Origin: Actinomycetota bacterium
GTDB taxonomy: Bacteria > Actinomycetota > UBA4738 > HRBIN12
DNA length: 64,000 nucleotides
Reading direction: 5' to 3'
Assembly (NCBI GenBank): GCA_026003015.1
Contig: BPGL01000002.1
Coordinates: forward strand, 248,001 to 312,000
Of the stretch, positions 16,746 to 25,614 are shown piece by piece. How positions within the stretch are numbered: position 1 is the stretch's first letter; every line of letters starts with the position of its first letter. A program made the position numbers and the translations under genes. Under the pieces are notes generated by a model. That model had not been told where the DNA came from. It made no database searches and worked only from the letters and a program-made list of their open reading frames with translations.

Positions 16746-19028
16746 ATGGTCGGCTGGCTCGCCCAGGAAGGTGGTCCGATCGAGGCCGTGTTCGGGCCAG
16801 GGGAGAACCTGGCCCTGTGGCTGATCCTCGGGGTCTCGTTGACGGCGCTCGTCTTCGCGTACTACCTCGTGCGCGAGGTGCTCGGGGCGCCCGAGGGCAC
16901 CGAGCGGATGAAGGAGGTCGCCCGCGCGATCCAGGAGGGCGCCCGGGCCTACCTGAACCGGCAGTTCCGAACCCTCGGGGTCTTTCTGGGGATCCTCACG
17001 GTCGCCCTGTTCTTCGTGCTTCCCGTGCCCGAGGGCGTCGAGGCCTCGATCCTCGGGCTCTCGCCGGAGCTGTCGATCCGGATCGGGCGCTCCCTCGCCT
17101 TCATCCTCGGCGCGGGAGCCTCGATGGCCACCGGCTACACGGGGATGTGGCTCGCGGTGCGGGCGAACGTGCGCACCGCGAACGCGGCGCGGGAGGCCGG
17201 CCTGCGTCGGGCGCTGCGGATCGCGTTCCGTGCCGGCGGGGTCGCGGGCATGTTCACCGTCGGGCTGGGCCTGTTCGGAGCGACCCTGATCCTGCTGATC
17301 TACAAGGGCGACGCCACGAGCGTGCTCGTGGGGTTCGGCTTCGGGGGCGCTCTGCTCGCGATGTTCATGCGGGTGGGCGGCGGCATCTTCACGAAGGCGG
17401 CCGACGTGGGAGCCGACCTCGTCGGCAAGATCGAGCAGCAGATCCCCGAGGACGACCCCCGCAACGCCGCGACGATCGCCGACAACGTCGGCGACAACGT
17501 CGGGGACTGCGCCGGGATGGCCGCCGACCTGTTCGAGTCCTACGAGGTGACGCTCGTCGCGGCCCTGATCTTGGGCGCGGCCGCCTTCGAGGGCTCGACC
17601 GTCGGGGCGATCGCCGGCGTGATGTTCCCGCTGTGGGTCAGGGCGATCGGCGTCCTGACCTCGATCGTCGGGATCCTGATGGTCTCACCGCGCTCGGAAG
17701 ACGAGCACGGGATGAAGGCGATCAACCGCGGGTTCTTCGTCTCGGCGGTGCTGTCGGCGGGCGCCGTGTTCGTCGCCTCATCGCTCGTGACCGACGGGCT
17801 GCGTCCGGCGATCGCGGTGGTGATCGGGCTCGTGCTGGCCTCGGTGATCCAGGTGCTCACCCAGTACTTCACCGACACGAAGTACAAGCCGGTGCGCGAG
17901 ATCGCGGAGGCGACCGTCACGGGCCCGGCGACGACGATCCTGTCGGGGTTCTCCGTCGGCCTCGAGTCGACCGTGTGGTCCGCCCTCGTGATCGGCGCCT
18001 CGGTGATCGCGTCGTTCTTCCTGGGCGACGGCCTGGCCGAGCAGCTCTACTTCATCTCGCTCACCGGGATGGGGATGCTCACGACGGTCGGCGTGATCGT
18101 GTCGATGGACACCTACGGGCCCGTGTCGGACAACGCCCAGGGGATCGCCGAGATGTCGGGCGAGTTCGAGGGGCGGGCCGCCGAGATCCTGGGCGGCCTG
18201 GACGCCGTCGGGAACTCGACGAAGGCGATCACGAAGGGCATGGCGATCGCTACGGCCGTGATCGCGGCTACGTCGCTGTTCGGGTCGTTCGAGGAGGCGA
18301 TCCGGGCCGCCGGGGCGACCGTCGTCGACATCCGGGTCAACCGCCCGGACGTGCTCGTCGGCCTGCTGATCGGGGGGTGCGTCGCCTTCCTGTTCTCCTC
18401 GCTCGCGATCCGGGCGGTCGGTCGTGCGGCGATGCAGGTCGTCGTGGAGGTCCGCGACCAGTTCCGCAACGAGCCGGGCATCATGGGCGGCACCGTCAAG
18501 CCCGACTACGCGCGCGTCGTCGACATCTGCACGAAGACGTCGCTGCGGGAGCTGACCACCCCCGGCCTGCTCGCCGTGCTCGCGCCGATCCTCACCGGCT
18601 TCTTCCTCGAGGCCGAGGCGCTCGGCGCGTTCCTGGCCGGCGCGATCTTGACCGGTCAGCTGCTCGCGGTGCTGCTGTCGAACGCGGGCGGCGCGTGGGA
18701 CAACGCCAAGAAGTACATCGAGGAGGGCCACTTCGGGGGCAAGGGCAGCGACCCCCACACCGCGGCGGTGATCGGCGACACGGTGGGCGATCCCTTCAAG
18801 GACACCGCCGGTCCGGCGCTGAACCCGCTCATCAAGGTGATGAACCTCGTGGCTCTGTTGATCGCGCCCCTCGTCGTCGAGTTCGCCGACGATCGTGCGC
18901 TCCGCTACGGGATCGCGATCGTCGCCGCGGCGATCCTCGCGGTCGCGATCTGGGTCTCGAAGAGCCGCCGCTCCGAGCTCGAGGAGGAGCTGCGCCGGGC
19001 CGACACCATGGCCGGCGCCGGCGGCTGA
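16746..19028 (+). CDS. hppA: Membrane-bound proton-translocating pyrophosphatase (K+-independent type)
   Basis: 760 residues, about 15-16 helices. Catalytic signatures: [32 protein letters not shown] near residue 250, and [17 protein letters not shown] near residue 680. It hydrolyses pyrophosphate and pumps ions outward. The determinant position reads [10 protein letters not shown] with lysine at residue 493; lysine here (instead of alanine in GNTTAA) marks K+-independent H+-pumps in this family. ATG with AGGAGG Shine-Dalgarno. Sits between the mrp operon and the potassium island, so it can energise both. Confidence 0.95.
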   Translation: MVGWLAQEGGPIEAVFGPGENLALWLILGVSLTALVFAYYLVREVLGAPEGTERMKEVARAIQEGARAYLNRQFRTLGVFLGILTVALFFVLPVPEGVEASILGLSPELSIRIGRSLAFILGAGASMATGYTGMWLAVRANVRTANAAREAGLRRALRIAFRAGGVAGMFTVGLGLFGATLILLIYKGDATSVLVGFGFGGALLAMFMRVGGGIFTKAADVGADLVGKIEQQIPEDDPRNAATIADNVGDNVGDCAGMAADLFESYEVTLVAALILGAAAFEGSTVGAIAGVMFPLWVRAIGVLTSIVGILMVSPRSEDEHGMKAINRGFFVSAVLSAGAVFVASSLVTDGLRPAIAVVIGLVLASVIQVLTQYFTDTKYKPVREIAEATVTGPATTILSGFSVGLESTVWSALVIGASVIASFFLGDGLAEQLYFISLTGMGMLTTVGVIVSMDTYGPVSDNAQGIAEMSGEFEGRAAEILGGLDAVGNSTKAITKGMAIATAVIAATSLFGSFEEAIRAAGATVVDIRVNRPDVLVGLLIGGCVAFLFSSLAIRAVGRAAMQVVVEVRDQFRNEPGIMGGTVKPDYARVVDICTKTSLRELTTPGLLAVLAPILTGFFLEAEALGAFLAGAILTGQLLAVLLSNAGGAWDNAKKYIEEGHFGGKGSDPHTAAVIGDTVGDPFKDTAGPALNPLIKVMNLVALLIAPLVVEFADDRALRYGIAIVAAAILAVAIWVSKSRRSELEEELRRADTMAGAGG

Positions 19029-19045
19029 GCCCGGAGGCCTGCGGG

Positions 19046-19051
19046 TAGGCT
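19046..19051 (+). promoter_or_regulatory. -10 element of the OB-fold gene (leaderless)
   Basis: TAGGCT, 7 nt before the ATG at 19059. Confidence 0.45.
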
Positions 19052-19058
19052 CCGACGG

Positions 19059-19421
19059 ATGCGATCCCTGCGGCGCCTGCTCGGACGCCTCGCCGAAAGC
19101 GACGAGGAGCGGCTGGCGGCCGAGACGCGTGCGTGGGCCGACACGATCGAGGGCTCCGTGCGGATCGTCGAGGCGCCGCGTCGACAACGGGTTCGGATCG
19201 CAGGGGTGATCCGACGGCTGACCGTCCTGCCGCTCGAGGACAGCGAAGCGCTCGAGGTCGTCGTGTGGGACGGAACGGGGGACGTCCGTGTGCGCTTCAT
19301 GGGCCGTCGATCGATCCAGGGGCTCACGCTCGGAACCCGGGTCGTCGTCGAGGGGGTTCTGGGAGAGCAGCGCGGTGTGCCCACGATGCTGAACCCCGTG
19401 CTGGAGTTCTCCGCAGCCTGA
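19059..19421 (+). CDS. OB-fold nucleic-acid-binding domain protein
   Basis: 120 residues: a charged N-terminal helix, then an OB-fold (about residues 35-115) with RQRVRIAGVIRRLTVLP, VVVWDGTGDVRVRFMGRR and LGTRVVVEGVLG. Function unknown. In mycobacteria an OB-fold protein of this kind is encoded near the trkA/ceoBC genes, and here it converges on two trkA genes with a 3-bp gap, so the linkage looks conserved. It may bind RNA/DNA or act as an accessory protein of potassium uptake; the sequence does not decide. Confidence 0.75.
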   Translation: MRSLRRLLGRLAESDEERLAAETRAWADTIEGSVRIVEAPRRQRVRIAGVIRRLTVLPLEDSEALEVVVWDGTGDVRVRFMGRRSIQGLTLGTRVVVEGVLGEQRGVPTMLNPVLEFSAA

Positions 19422-19424
19422 GGC

Positions 19425-20102
19425 TCAGGGCTCGGGCTCGGAGCCGACGAGCGCGTCGCGCAGCTGCTGTTCGGAGTCCGGGGCGGCGAGCGCGACGACC
19501 TCGTCGCCGGCGGCGAGCACCGTCTCGGGCTGGGGGATCACCACGTGGCCGTCGCGCAGGATCGCGACGACCGCGGAGTCGGGGGGCAGCCGCAGCTCGT
19601 ACAGCGGCCTGCCGAGGGACGGCGAGCCGCCTGCGAGGGTCATCTCGACGATCGAGACCTGCCCCCCCTCCAGGCGTAGCAGCCGGACGAGGTCGCCCGT
19701 CGTGACGGCCTCCTCGACCATCGCGGTCAGGATGTGCGGCGGGGACACGGCCTGGTCGACCCCCCACTGCTCGGTGAACAACCACTCGTTCTTGGGATGG
19801 TTCACGCGGGCGAGCACCCGCGGAACGGCGAACTCCGTCTTCGCGAGCAGGGAGGTCACGAGGTTGTCCTCGTCGTCGCCGGTCGCCGCGACGACGACGT
19901 CGGCGGAGGCCAGCTCCGCCTCTTCGAGCACCCACGGCTCGCAGGCGTCGCCCTGGACGATCCGAACACCCGCGATCTCCGCTCGCAGGGCGTCGACCAC
20001 CCGGCGCTCCTGCTCGATGAGCGTGACGTCGTGCCCGCGCGCCGCAAGATCGGCGGCGAGGTGGCGCCCCACCGCGCCTCCGCCGGTGACGACGACCCGC
20101 AT
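19425..20102 (-). CDS. trkA: TrkA-type potassium-uptake RCK protein 1
   Basis: 225 residues. TrkA-N Rossmann domain (residues 1-~125) with GGGAVGRHLAADLA and the acidic adenosine-binding end of strand 2 (VTLIEQE); TrkA-C domain from ~140 (VSIVEMTLAGGSPSLGRPL ... AGDEVVALAAPD). Such RCK subunits bind NAD(H)/ATP or cyclic di-AMP and gate Trk/Ktr channels; no TrkH/KtrB pore is encoded in the window. Start codon overlaps the stop of the second trkA by one base (TGATG), so both are cotranscribed. Confidence 0.9.
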   Translation of the reverse strand: MRVVVTGGGAVGRHLAADLAARGHDVTLIEQERRVVDALRAEIAGVRIVQGDACEPWVLEEAELASADVVVAATGDDEDNLVTSLLAKTEFAVPRVLARVNHPKNEWLFTEQWGVDQAVSPPHILTAMVEEAVTTGDLVRLLRLEGGQVSIVEMTLAGGSPSLGRPLYELRLPPDSAVVAILRDGHVVIPQPETVLAAGDEVVALAAPDSEQQLRDALVGSEPEP

Positions 20103-20761
20103 CAGACGACCTCCGGAGGGGCGAGCCGCTCGTCGAGCAACTCCATCGCGTCCTTGCTCACCATGACGATCAGGTAGTCGCCCTCCTGCATCGTGCTCGA
20201 CGCGACCGGAAGGAACCCATGCCCGCCGCGCGAGACGCCGGCGACGAGGATCTTGCCGTCGTCGTTCAGGCTCGCGACCGGCTTGCCGACGAGGTGCGGC
20301 GGAACGGGCACCCGGATCCGCAGCAGGCTCCCACCGCCGAGCGACTCACGGACCTCCTGTCGGTCGTGCAGGAGCATCAGCTGGATCTGCTTGACGCCCC
20401 AGGTGGTCGTTGCGACGGTGGGGATGTTCAGCCGCTCGTAGATCTCGGCGCGACGCGGGTCGTAGATCCGCGCGATCACCTTCGGTACGTGGTAGTGCTC
20501 GAGGGCCACCCGGGCCGACACGATGTTCGAGTTGTCGCCGGAGCTCACGGCGATGAAGGCGTCGGCCTCCCGGATCCCCGCGTCCTCGAGGACGTCGCGG
20601 TCGAACCCGAGCCCGACGATCTGGCGCGCGTGCTCCCCCGGTGGGTAGCGGAAGAACGCCTCCCGGTTCTTGTCGATCACGACGACGTCGTGTCCGCTCC
20701 CACCGAGGGCGTGGGACAGCTCGGAGCCCACCCGGCCGCAGCCCATGATCACGACCCGCAT
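20102..20761 (-). CDS. trkA: TrkA-type potassium-uptake RCK protein 2
   Basis: 219 residues. TrkA-N with MGCGRVGSELSHALGGSGHDV and VVIDKNREAF; TrkA-C from ~140 with SLLRIRVPVPPHLVGKPVASL. First gene of the two-gene trkA operon, which matches the paired CeoB/CeoC arrangement of mycobacteria. A TAGCAT hexamer lies 9 nt before the ATG, so the message is probably leaderless. Diverges from the KdpD-like gene across a 319-nt spacer. Confidence 0.9.
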   Translation of the reverse strand: MRVVIMGCGRVGSELSHALGGSGHDVVVIDKNREAFFRYPPGEHARQIVGLGFDRDVLEDAGIREADAFIAVSSGDNSNIVSARVALEHYHVPKVIARIYDPRRAEIYERLNIPTVATTTWGVKQIQLMLLHDRQEVRESLGGGSLLRIRVPVPPHLVGKPVASLNDDGKILVAGVSRGGHGFLPVASSTMQEGDYLIVMVSKDAMELLDERLAPPEVV

Positions 20762-20770
20762 CGAGGGGTG

Positions 20771-20776
20771 ATGCTA
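20771..20776 (-). promoter_or_regulatory. -10 element of the trkA operon (leaderless)
   Basis: TAGCAT on the minus strand, 9 nt before the ATG at 20761. Confidence 0.45.
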
Positions 20777-20817
20777 CGGCGCCCCGGCGGTCCTGACATG
20801 CCCGCCCGCAAGGTTCA

Positions 20818-20864
20818 GGCCCCTGGAAGTCCAGGGGCCGGTGGCTCGAGGAGCCACCGGCCCC
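20818..20864. other. Two overlapping perfect hairpins in the trkA/kdpD spacer
   Basis: First stem GGCCCCTGG / CCAGGGGCC (9 bp, loop AAGT, 20818-20839). Second stem 14 bp, GGGGCCGGTGGCTC / GAGCCACCGGCCCC with a 3-nt loop (20834-20864). They share GGGGCC, so only one full structure can form in a single strand. The pair lies upstream of both divergent promoters, with no gene reading into it. Confidence 0.6.
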
Positions 20865-20983
20865 GCGGACGGGCTCGGAGGAAAGCGTCGGTGCTTCGCA
20901 CGTCCGCCGACCGGCGCGGCCGGGGGTGACGGCCGACCTCGCCCCGACGGACCTTTCCAGCGACAAAGCCTGCCCGGTGGACC

Positions 20984-21032
20984 GTGAGCGAGGTGTGAAG
21001 GAAGCCGCGATCGGCGTGAAGAAGGCGTGAAG
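20984..21032 (+). promoter_or_regulatory. Four 11-bp-phased half-sites upstream of kdpD-like gene 1 (candidate OmpR-family operator)
   Basis: GTGAGC at 20984, GTGAAG at 20995, 21016 and 21027. Spacings are 11, 21 and 11, as expected for two tandem dimers of an OmpR/PhoB-type regulator. The same offsets recur upstream of the second kdpD-like gene. Predicted from pattern only. Confidence 0.5.
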
Positions 21033-21067
21033 ACCGCGGGCTGTCGAGCCGATGCCCGAGCGGGAGG

Positions 21068-21073
21068 TAGCGT
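21068..21073 (+). promoter_or_regulatory. -10 element of kdpD-like gene 1
   Basis: TAGCGT, 7 nt before GTG at 21081. The same block (TAGnGTGGA, then GTGGTCGCACG) occurs at the second copy. Confidence 0.4.
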
Positions 21074-21080
21074 GGACGTC

Positions 21081-22517
21081 GTGGTCGCACGCGCCGCAGG
21101 TCGGGAGCGTCGGTGGGTCCCCACCGTGCGCTCCCTGCTGATCGGAGCCCTGGTGCCGACGGTCGCCGCCGTGCTCGCCCTGGCCGCCAACCCGCTCGGT
21201 GAGGCGAGCGCCGTCGCGATCTTCATGCTCGCCGTCACGGTGGCGGCCATCTGGGGCGGCCTGTGGTCCGGGGTGCTCGCCGCGGTGGGGGCGAGCCTCG
21301 CGCTCCCGGTCTTGGTCGAGCCCGCCGGGGGCGCGCGCTTCGAGGGTTCCCGCGACCTGATCGCCGCCGTGGTGTTCCTCGCGATCGCCGTCGTGCTCGG
21401 GCTGGTGGTCGGCAACGCGACCGACGAGCGACACCGCGCCGAACGTCGAGAGCGGGAGGCCCGCTTGCTCGCGCATCTGTCCGGGACCCTGCTCGGTGGC
21501 GATCTCCCCGAGCGGGCGCTCGACGAGTTCGCCCAGCTGCTGCTGGAGCCGTTCGGGCTGGCCGCGTGCCGGGTCGAGGTGAGCCTCGACGGCACGCCGC
21601 TGCGTGCCAGCGCGACCCGCGGCGAGGGCGGCGGTCCCTCCGAGGTCGTGCCGATCATCGTCGGCCAGGTCCCTCTCGGTACCCTCGTGGCCGAGCGTCC
21701 GGTCGGGGCGCGGCCCTTCGGCCGCGACGAGCGTCAGCTCCTCGAGGCCGCGACGCGCCAGGCGGCCGTCGCCCTCGACCGCGCCCGCCTCGACGCCCGC
21801 GCCCGCCTGGCCCAGCTCGACGCCGAGACGAGCCAGTTGCGCGCGGCGATGTTCTCGAGCGTGACCCACGACCTGCGCACACCGCTCGCGTCGATCAAGG
21901 CTGGTGTCACGAGCCTGCTCGACGAGACCGCCCACCACGACCCCGAGCAACGCCGGGAGCTGCTGACGACGATCCTCGAGGAGACCGATCGCCTGAACCG
22001 CCTCGTCGGCAACATCCTCGATCTCGCCAAGATCCGCGCCGGCGCGCTGATCCCACGGCGCACGCCGACCGCGATCGACGAGATCGCCGAGGCGGTCGTC
22101 GAACGGATCCGCTCCCGCGCGCCGGAGGTTCGGGTGGAGCTGCGCTTCGCGCCGAGGCTTCCCGACGCCGCGGTCGATCCGGTGCAGATCGACCAGGTGC
22201 TCACGAACCTCCTCGAGAACGCCGTGCGCCACTCCCCGGCCGGCGGAACCGTCCGGGTGCACCTGGCACAGGCCGGGCGCGCGGTCCGGGTTCGGGTCGC
22301 CGATGAGGGTCCCGGGATCCCCCCCGAGGAGCGCGAGAAGGTCTTCGAGGCCTTCTACCGGGGAGGCCGCGCACCGGAGACCTCCGGCAGCGGCCTCGGT
22401 CTCACGATCGCCAAGGCGATCGTGACCGCGCACGGGGGACGGATCTGGGTCGAGGAGACGACCGGGGGCGGGACGGCGGTCGTGTTCGACGTGCCGATCG
22501 AGGAGGCGCACCTGTGA
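21081..22517 (+). CDS. KdpD-like sensor histidine kinase 1 (lacks N-terminal KdpD domain)
   Basis: 478 residues from GTG 21081. DUF4118 four-helix membrane unit (about residues 15-110), a GAF-like domain (~130-235), HisKA with H-box SSVTHDLRTPLA (His ~263), then HATPase motifs (N-box NLLENAVRHSPAGG, G1 DEGPGIPPEE, G2 GSGLGLTIAKAI). This is the C-terminal half of KdpD; the ~400-residue N-terminal KdpD/Usp region is absent. Likely autophosphorylates and passes phosphate to the coupled regulator. Start chosen by leaderless spacing and by alignment with the second copy (both VVAR...); GTG 21072 with a GGGAGG upstream is the alternative. GTGA overlap with the regulator gene. Confidence 0.85.
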   Translation: MVARAAGRERRWVPTVRSLLIGALVPTVAAVLALAANPLGEASAVAIFMLAVTVAAIWGGLWSGVLAAVGASLALPVLVEPAGGARFEGSRDLIAAVVFLAIAVVLGLVVGNATDERHRAERREREARLLAHLSGTLLGGDLPERALDEFAQLLLEPFGLAACRVEVSLDGTPLRASATRGEGGGPSEVVPIIVGQVPLGTLVAERPVGARPFGRDERQLLEAATRQAAVALDRARLDARARLAQLDAETSQLRAAMFSSVTHDLRTPLASIKAGVTSLLDETAHHDPEQRRELLTTILEETDRLNRLVGNILDLAKIRAGALIPRRTPTAIDEIAEAVVERIRSRAPEVRVELRFAPRLPDAAVDPVQIDQVLTNLLENAVRHSPAGGTVRVHLAQAGRAVRVRVADEGPGIPPEEREKVFEAFYRGGRAPETSGSGLGLTIAKAIVTAHGGRIWVEETTGGGTAVVFDVPIEEAHL

Positions 22518-23200
22518 AGGTCCTCGTCGTGGACGACGAGCCGCAGATCCGCCGGGCGCTTCGCACGAGCCTGGAGGCACACGACTACGAGGTCGTCACG
22601 GTCGGCACCGGCGAGGAGGGGGTCGTGGGGGTGGCCGATCTCGCTCCCGACCTGCTCCTGCTCGACCTCGGCCTGCCCGACGTCGACGGCACCGAGGTCA
22701 TCCGGCGGGTTCGGGCGTTCTCCGAGGTCCCGATCATCGTGCTGTCCGTCCGCGAGGCCCAGACCGACAAGGTCGCGGCGCTGGACGCGGGCGCCGACGA
22801 CTACGTGACGAAGCCCTTCGCGATGGAGGAACTGCTCGCCCGAGCCCGCGCGGCGCTTCGTCGGGCTCAGCCGGACGAGCCGACGCAGCCGATCCTGCGG
22901 TTCGGCTCGCTCGAGATCGATCTCGCCCGGCGCCTGGTCACGCGCGAGGGCGAGGCCGTGCACCTCACGCCGACGGAGTACGCGCTGCTCGAGGCGCTCG
23001 TGACGAACCCCGGCAAGCTCCTCACCCACCAGTGGCTCCTGCGGCGCGTCTGGGGTCAGGGGTACGGGACCGAGACGACGTACCTGCGGACCTACGTCCG
23101 GATGCTCCGCAAGAAGCTCGGCGACGACGCCTCCTCCCCGGCGCTCATCATCACCGAGCCCGGTGTCGGCTACCGCTGGGTCGCCGAGCCGGCCGGCTGA
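22514..23200 (+). CDS. KdpE-like OmpR-family response regulator 1
   Basis: 228 residues. Receiver domain with acidic pair VVDDEP, phospho-acceptor Asp51 (LLLLDLGLPD), switch Ser in VLSVRE and Lys in YVTKPFAMEELLARAR; C-terminal winged helix (about 130-225) with LTPTEYALLEALV and YLRTYVRMLRKKLGDD. Close in sequence to KdpE. KdpE normally activates kdpFABC, but no Kdp ATPase genes are present; the neighbouring KimA-like permease and trkA genes are the obvious candidate targets. Its 3' end overlaps the convergent permease gene by 31 bp. Confidence 0.88.
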   Translation: MKVLVVDDEPQIRRALRTSLEAHDYEVVTVGTGEEGVVGVADLAPDLLLLDLGLPDVDGTEVIRRVRAFSEVPIIVLSVREAQTDKVAALDAGADDYVTKPFAMEELLARARAALRRAQPDEPTQPILRFGSLEIDLARRLVTREGEAVHLTPTEYALLEALVTNPGKLLTHQWLLRRVWGQGYGTETTYLRTYVRMLRKKLGDDASSPALIITEPGVGYRWVAEPAG

Positions 23201-25614
23201 GCGTCGCGTTCCCAGGCCCGGGCGGAGCCCTCGCCCCCCGTTTCCGACACGGCGTAGGGGAGGATCGCGATGTGGATGTGGGGGTAGCGGCCGATCGCAC
23301 GGGCGATCGGCCGGCTCGACCGGTCGTGCAGGACGCGGTCGAGTAGCGACGGGAAGTCGCGCCGAGCCATCACCACCGTCACCTCACGGCGCGGATCGGT
23401 GAGCGCGACGACGTGCTGCTCGATCGCGCGGGCCACGTTGCGGTCGTAGCACTCGATCACGTCGAGCGGGACCGGCATCCGCAGGTCGAGCCATGCGGTC
23501 ACGAGGGGTTGCACGAGGGTGGGGTCGGCGGCCGCGTGCAGAGCGCGGACCTCGGAGGCGGTCAACGAACGCGCAAAGCGGACCGCGCGGGCCGTCGCGC
23601 GGTCCGCTGCGTCGACGAGCACGACGACGCTGTGCAGCGGTCGCGAGTGGATCCCGCGGGGCTCGCCGCTGCGCTCGGGGCGGCCTCGGCCATGGCCGTG
23701 GACGATCGTGACGGTCGCGTGTGGGTAGGGCTCGAGGGCCCGCGCGAGTCGACCGCCGGTCCGCTTCGCCGACAGGCGCTCCCAGCTCGGCAGCTCGAGC
23801 GGCGCGGCGAGCAGGACGACGAGGGGTCGGTCGTCGGGCAGGCCGCCGACGAACCCAGCGAGCCGATCGGCATCGTCCCCCGACCCCCGGATCACCCGCA
23901 GCTGGATCGCGCCGAGCCCCGCGTCGGACCACGCCCGGCGGAGCTCGTCGACGCCTCCTCGATCCAGGTGCACCGCCGTGACGTCGCCGGGTGCGATCGT
24001 CTTCGCGTAGCGGATCGCGTGCTCGGTGTCGTGGTCGAGCCGCTCGACGACGACGAGCGCGCGTGCGGGCCGCGCCGGGTCTCGCGTCCACGGCTCCGGT
24101 GCGAGGACCTCGTGCTCGTGCTGGTAGCGGCGGTTCATCCGGACAACCGTCACGACGAAGACGGGGACCAAGACGATGATCGCCCAGGCGCCGTGGCTGA
24201 ACTTCGTCAGACCCACCACGACCGCCACGACGAGGGTCGTGAGGGCGCCGAGGCCGTTGAGGAACAACCCCAGTCGCCAGCCGGGCTCGCGCAGCCGCAG
24301 GTGGTGTCGGGCCATGCCGGCCTGTGACAGGGTGAAGGACGTGAACACCCCCAGGGCGTACAGGGGGATGAGGCGGTGGGTGTCGGCGTCGAACGCGATG
24401 ACCAGCGCCGAGGCGATCGCGGCGAGGGCCACGATCCCGTTCGAGTAGACGAGCCGGTGGCCCCGCTTGGTGAGCCACCGGGGCATGAACTCGTCCGAGG
24501 CCTGGAAGCTCGCCAGGCGCGGGAAGTCGGCGAAGGAGGTGTTGGCGGCCATCACGAGGATCAGCGTCGTCGCCACCTGCAGTGCGAGGAACGCCGGCAC
24601 GCCGAGCGGCCCCCGGCCGAAGACCGCCCGACCGACCTCAGCGATCACCGTCGTGCCCTCGGACGGCACGGCGTGCAGACGCGTCGAGAGCCAGGACAGG
24701 CCGAGGAACATCACACCGAGCAGGGACCCCATCCACACGAGGGTCGTCCGGGCGTTGCGCCACTCCGGCGGTCGGAACGCTGGGACGCCGTTGGAGATCG
24801 CCTCGACGCCCGTGACCGCCGCGCCGCCGGAGGCGAACGCGTGCAACACGAGGAACAGCCCCACCGCTCCGGTGCCGTCGAGCGGCTCGTCGGGCAGCGG
24901 GAGCGGGTGCAGCGAGCCGGTGAGCGCGCGCAGGGCCCCCCCGCCGAGCAGGAGTGCCATCATGGCGATGAAGAAGTACGTGGGCACCGAGAAGATCCGG
25001 CCCGACTCCCGGACGCCCCGCAGGTTGCCCCACGCGACGAGCCAGATGAGCGCGATGGAGATCGGAACGCGCCAGGGGAACGCGGCCGGGAAGGCGGCGT
25101 AGATCGCGGCCGTCCCAGCGGCGATCGATACCGAGACTGTGAGCACGTAGTCGGTGAGCAGCGACACGCCGGCGACCTGCGCGACCATCAGGCCGAAGTT
25201 GTCGCGCGTCACCACGTAGGCCCCGCCCGCGCTTGGGTAGGCCTTGATCGTCTGCCGGTAGGAGAACACGAGGATCGCGAGCACGCCGAGCATCGCGACC
25301 GTGATCGGCATCAGCAGCGCGAACGCCGCGGCTCCGACCACCGGGACCGTCACCCTGAGGATCTCCTCGGTGGCGTAGGCGACGGAGGACAGGTTGTCGG
25401 AGGCGAAGACGGCGAGGGCCGTCGGCTTGCCGAGGCGCTCGTGGGCCAGGGCGGCCGTCGGCAGGGGCCTACCGAGGACGGCGCGCTTCAGGGCGTAGGC
25501 GAAGTGGGGCGGCCGCGCGCGCTCGGGGGAGCTGAGCGCTCCGTCGGCCTGCTCGACGAGGTCGGTCGTGGTGGTCACGACCCGACCTTCCGAACGATCC
25601 CATGTGGTCGCCAT
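23170..25614 (-). CDS. KimA-like APC-superfamily potassium permease 1
   Basis: 814 residues from ATG 25614. About 12 helices (residues ~60-480), then a cytoplasmic region with two Usp-like alpha/beta repeats. KimA hallmarks are present: VFASDNLSSVAYATEE, LLTDYVLTVSVSIAAG and AVTGVEAISNGVPAF; as I recall the KimA structure, the Asp/Tyr, Asp-Tyr-Thr and Thr/Glu in these segments line the K+/H+ site. The family is often mis-annotated as amino-acid permease. The cytoplasmic domain of KimA is where cyclic di-AMP inhibits; here it is doubled. The ATG complements half-site 2 of the operator of the divergent kdpD-like gene. ORF-track start (26826) is far too long. Confidence 0.82.
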   Translation of the reverse strand: MATTWDRSEGRVVTTTTDLVEQADGALSSPERARPPHFAYALKRAVLGRPLPTAALAHERLGKPTALAVFASDNLSSVAYATEEILRVTVPVVGAAAFALLMPITVAMLGVLAILVFSYRQTIKAYPSAGGAYVVTRDNFGLMVAQVAGVSLLTDYVLTVSVSIAAGTAAIYAAFPAAFPWRVPISIALIWLVAWGNLRGVRESGRIFSVPTYFFIAMMALLLGGGALRALTGSLHPLPLPDEPLDGTGAVGLFLVLHAFASGGAAVTGVEAISNGVPAFRPPEWRNARTTLVWMGSLLGVMFLGLSWLSTRLHAVPSEGTTVIAEVGRAVFGRGPLGVPAFLALQVATTLILVMAANTSFADFPRLASFQASDEFMPRWLTKRGHRLVYSNGIVALAAIASALVIAFDADTHRLIPLYALGVFTSFTLSQAGMARHHLRLREPGWRLGLFLNGLGALTTLVVAVVVGLTKFSHGAWAIIVLVPVFVVTVVRMNRRYQHEHEVLAPEPWTRDPARPARALVVVERLDHDTEHAIRYAKTIAPGDVTAVHLDRGGVDELRRAWSDAGLGAIQLRVIRGSGDDADRLAGFVGGLPDDRPLVVLLAAPLELPSWERLSAKRTGGRLARALEPYPHATVTIVHGHGRGRPERSGEPRGIHSRPLHSVVVLVDAADRATARAVRFARSLTASEVRALHAAADPTLVQPLVTAWLDLRMPVPLDVIECYDRNVARAIEQHVVALTDPRREVTVVMARRDFPSLLDRVLHDRSSRPIARAIGRYPHIHIAILPYAVSETGGEGSARAWERDAQPAGSATQR

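Noticed and set aside
16619-19048. 809-residue plus-strand ORF over hppA
   Set aside because: A shifted-frame shadow of hppA, rich in Arg/Gly/Asp, without motifs.
20762-21080. ydaO-type cyclic-di-AMP riboswitch near the potassium genes
   Set aside because: The conserved core segments could not be found, and the trkA promoter appears leaderless.
20815-21090. 91-residue minus-strand ORF in the trkA/kdpD spacer
   Set aside because: It spans the hairpins and half-sites, is Arg-rich and has no Shine-Dalgarno.
20346-22580. 744-residue minus-strand ORF
   Set aside because: It covers the sense KdpD-like gene and part of trkA in another frame.
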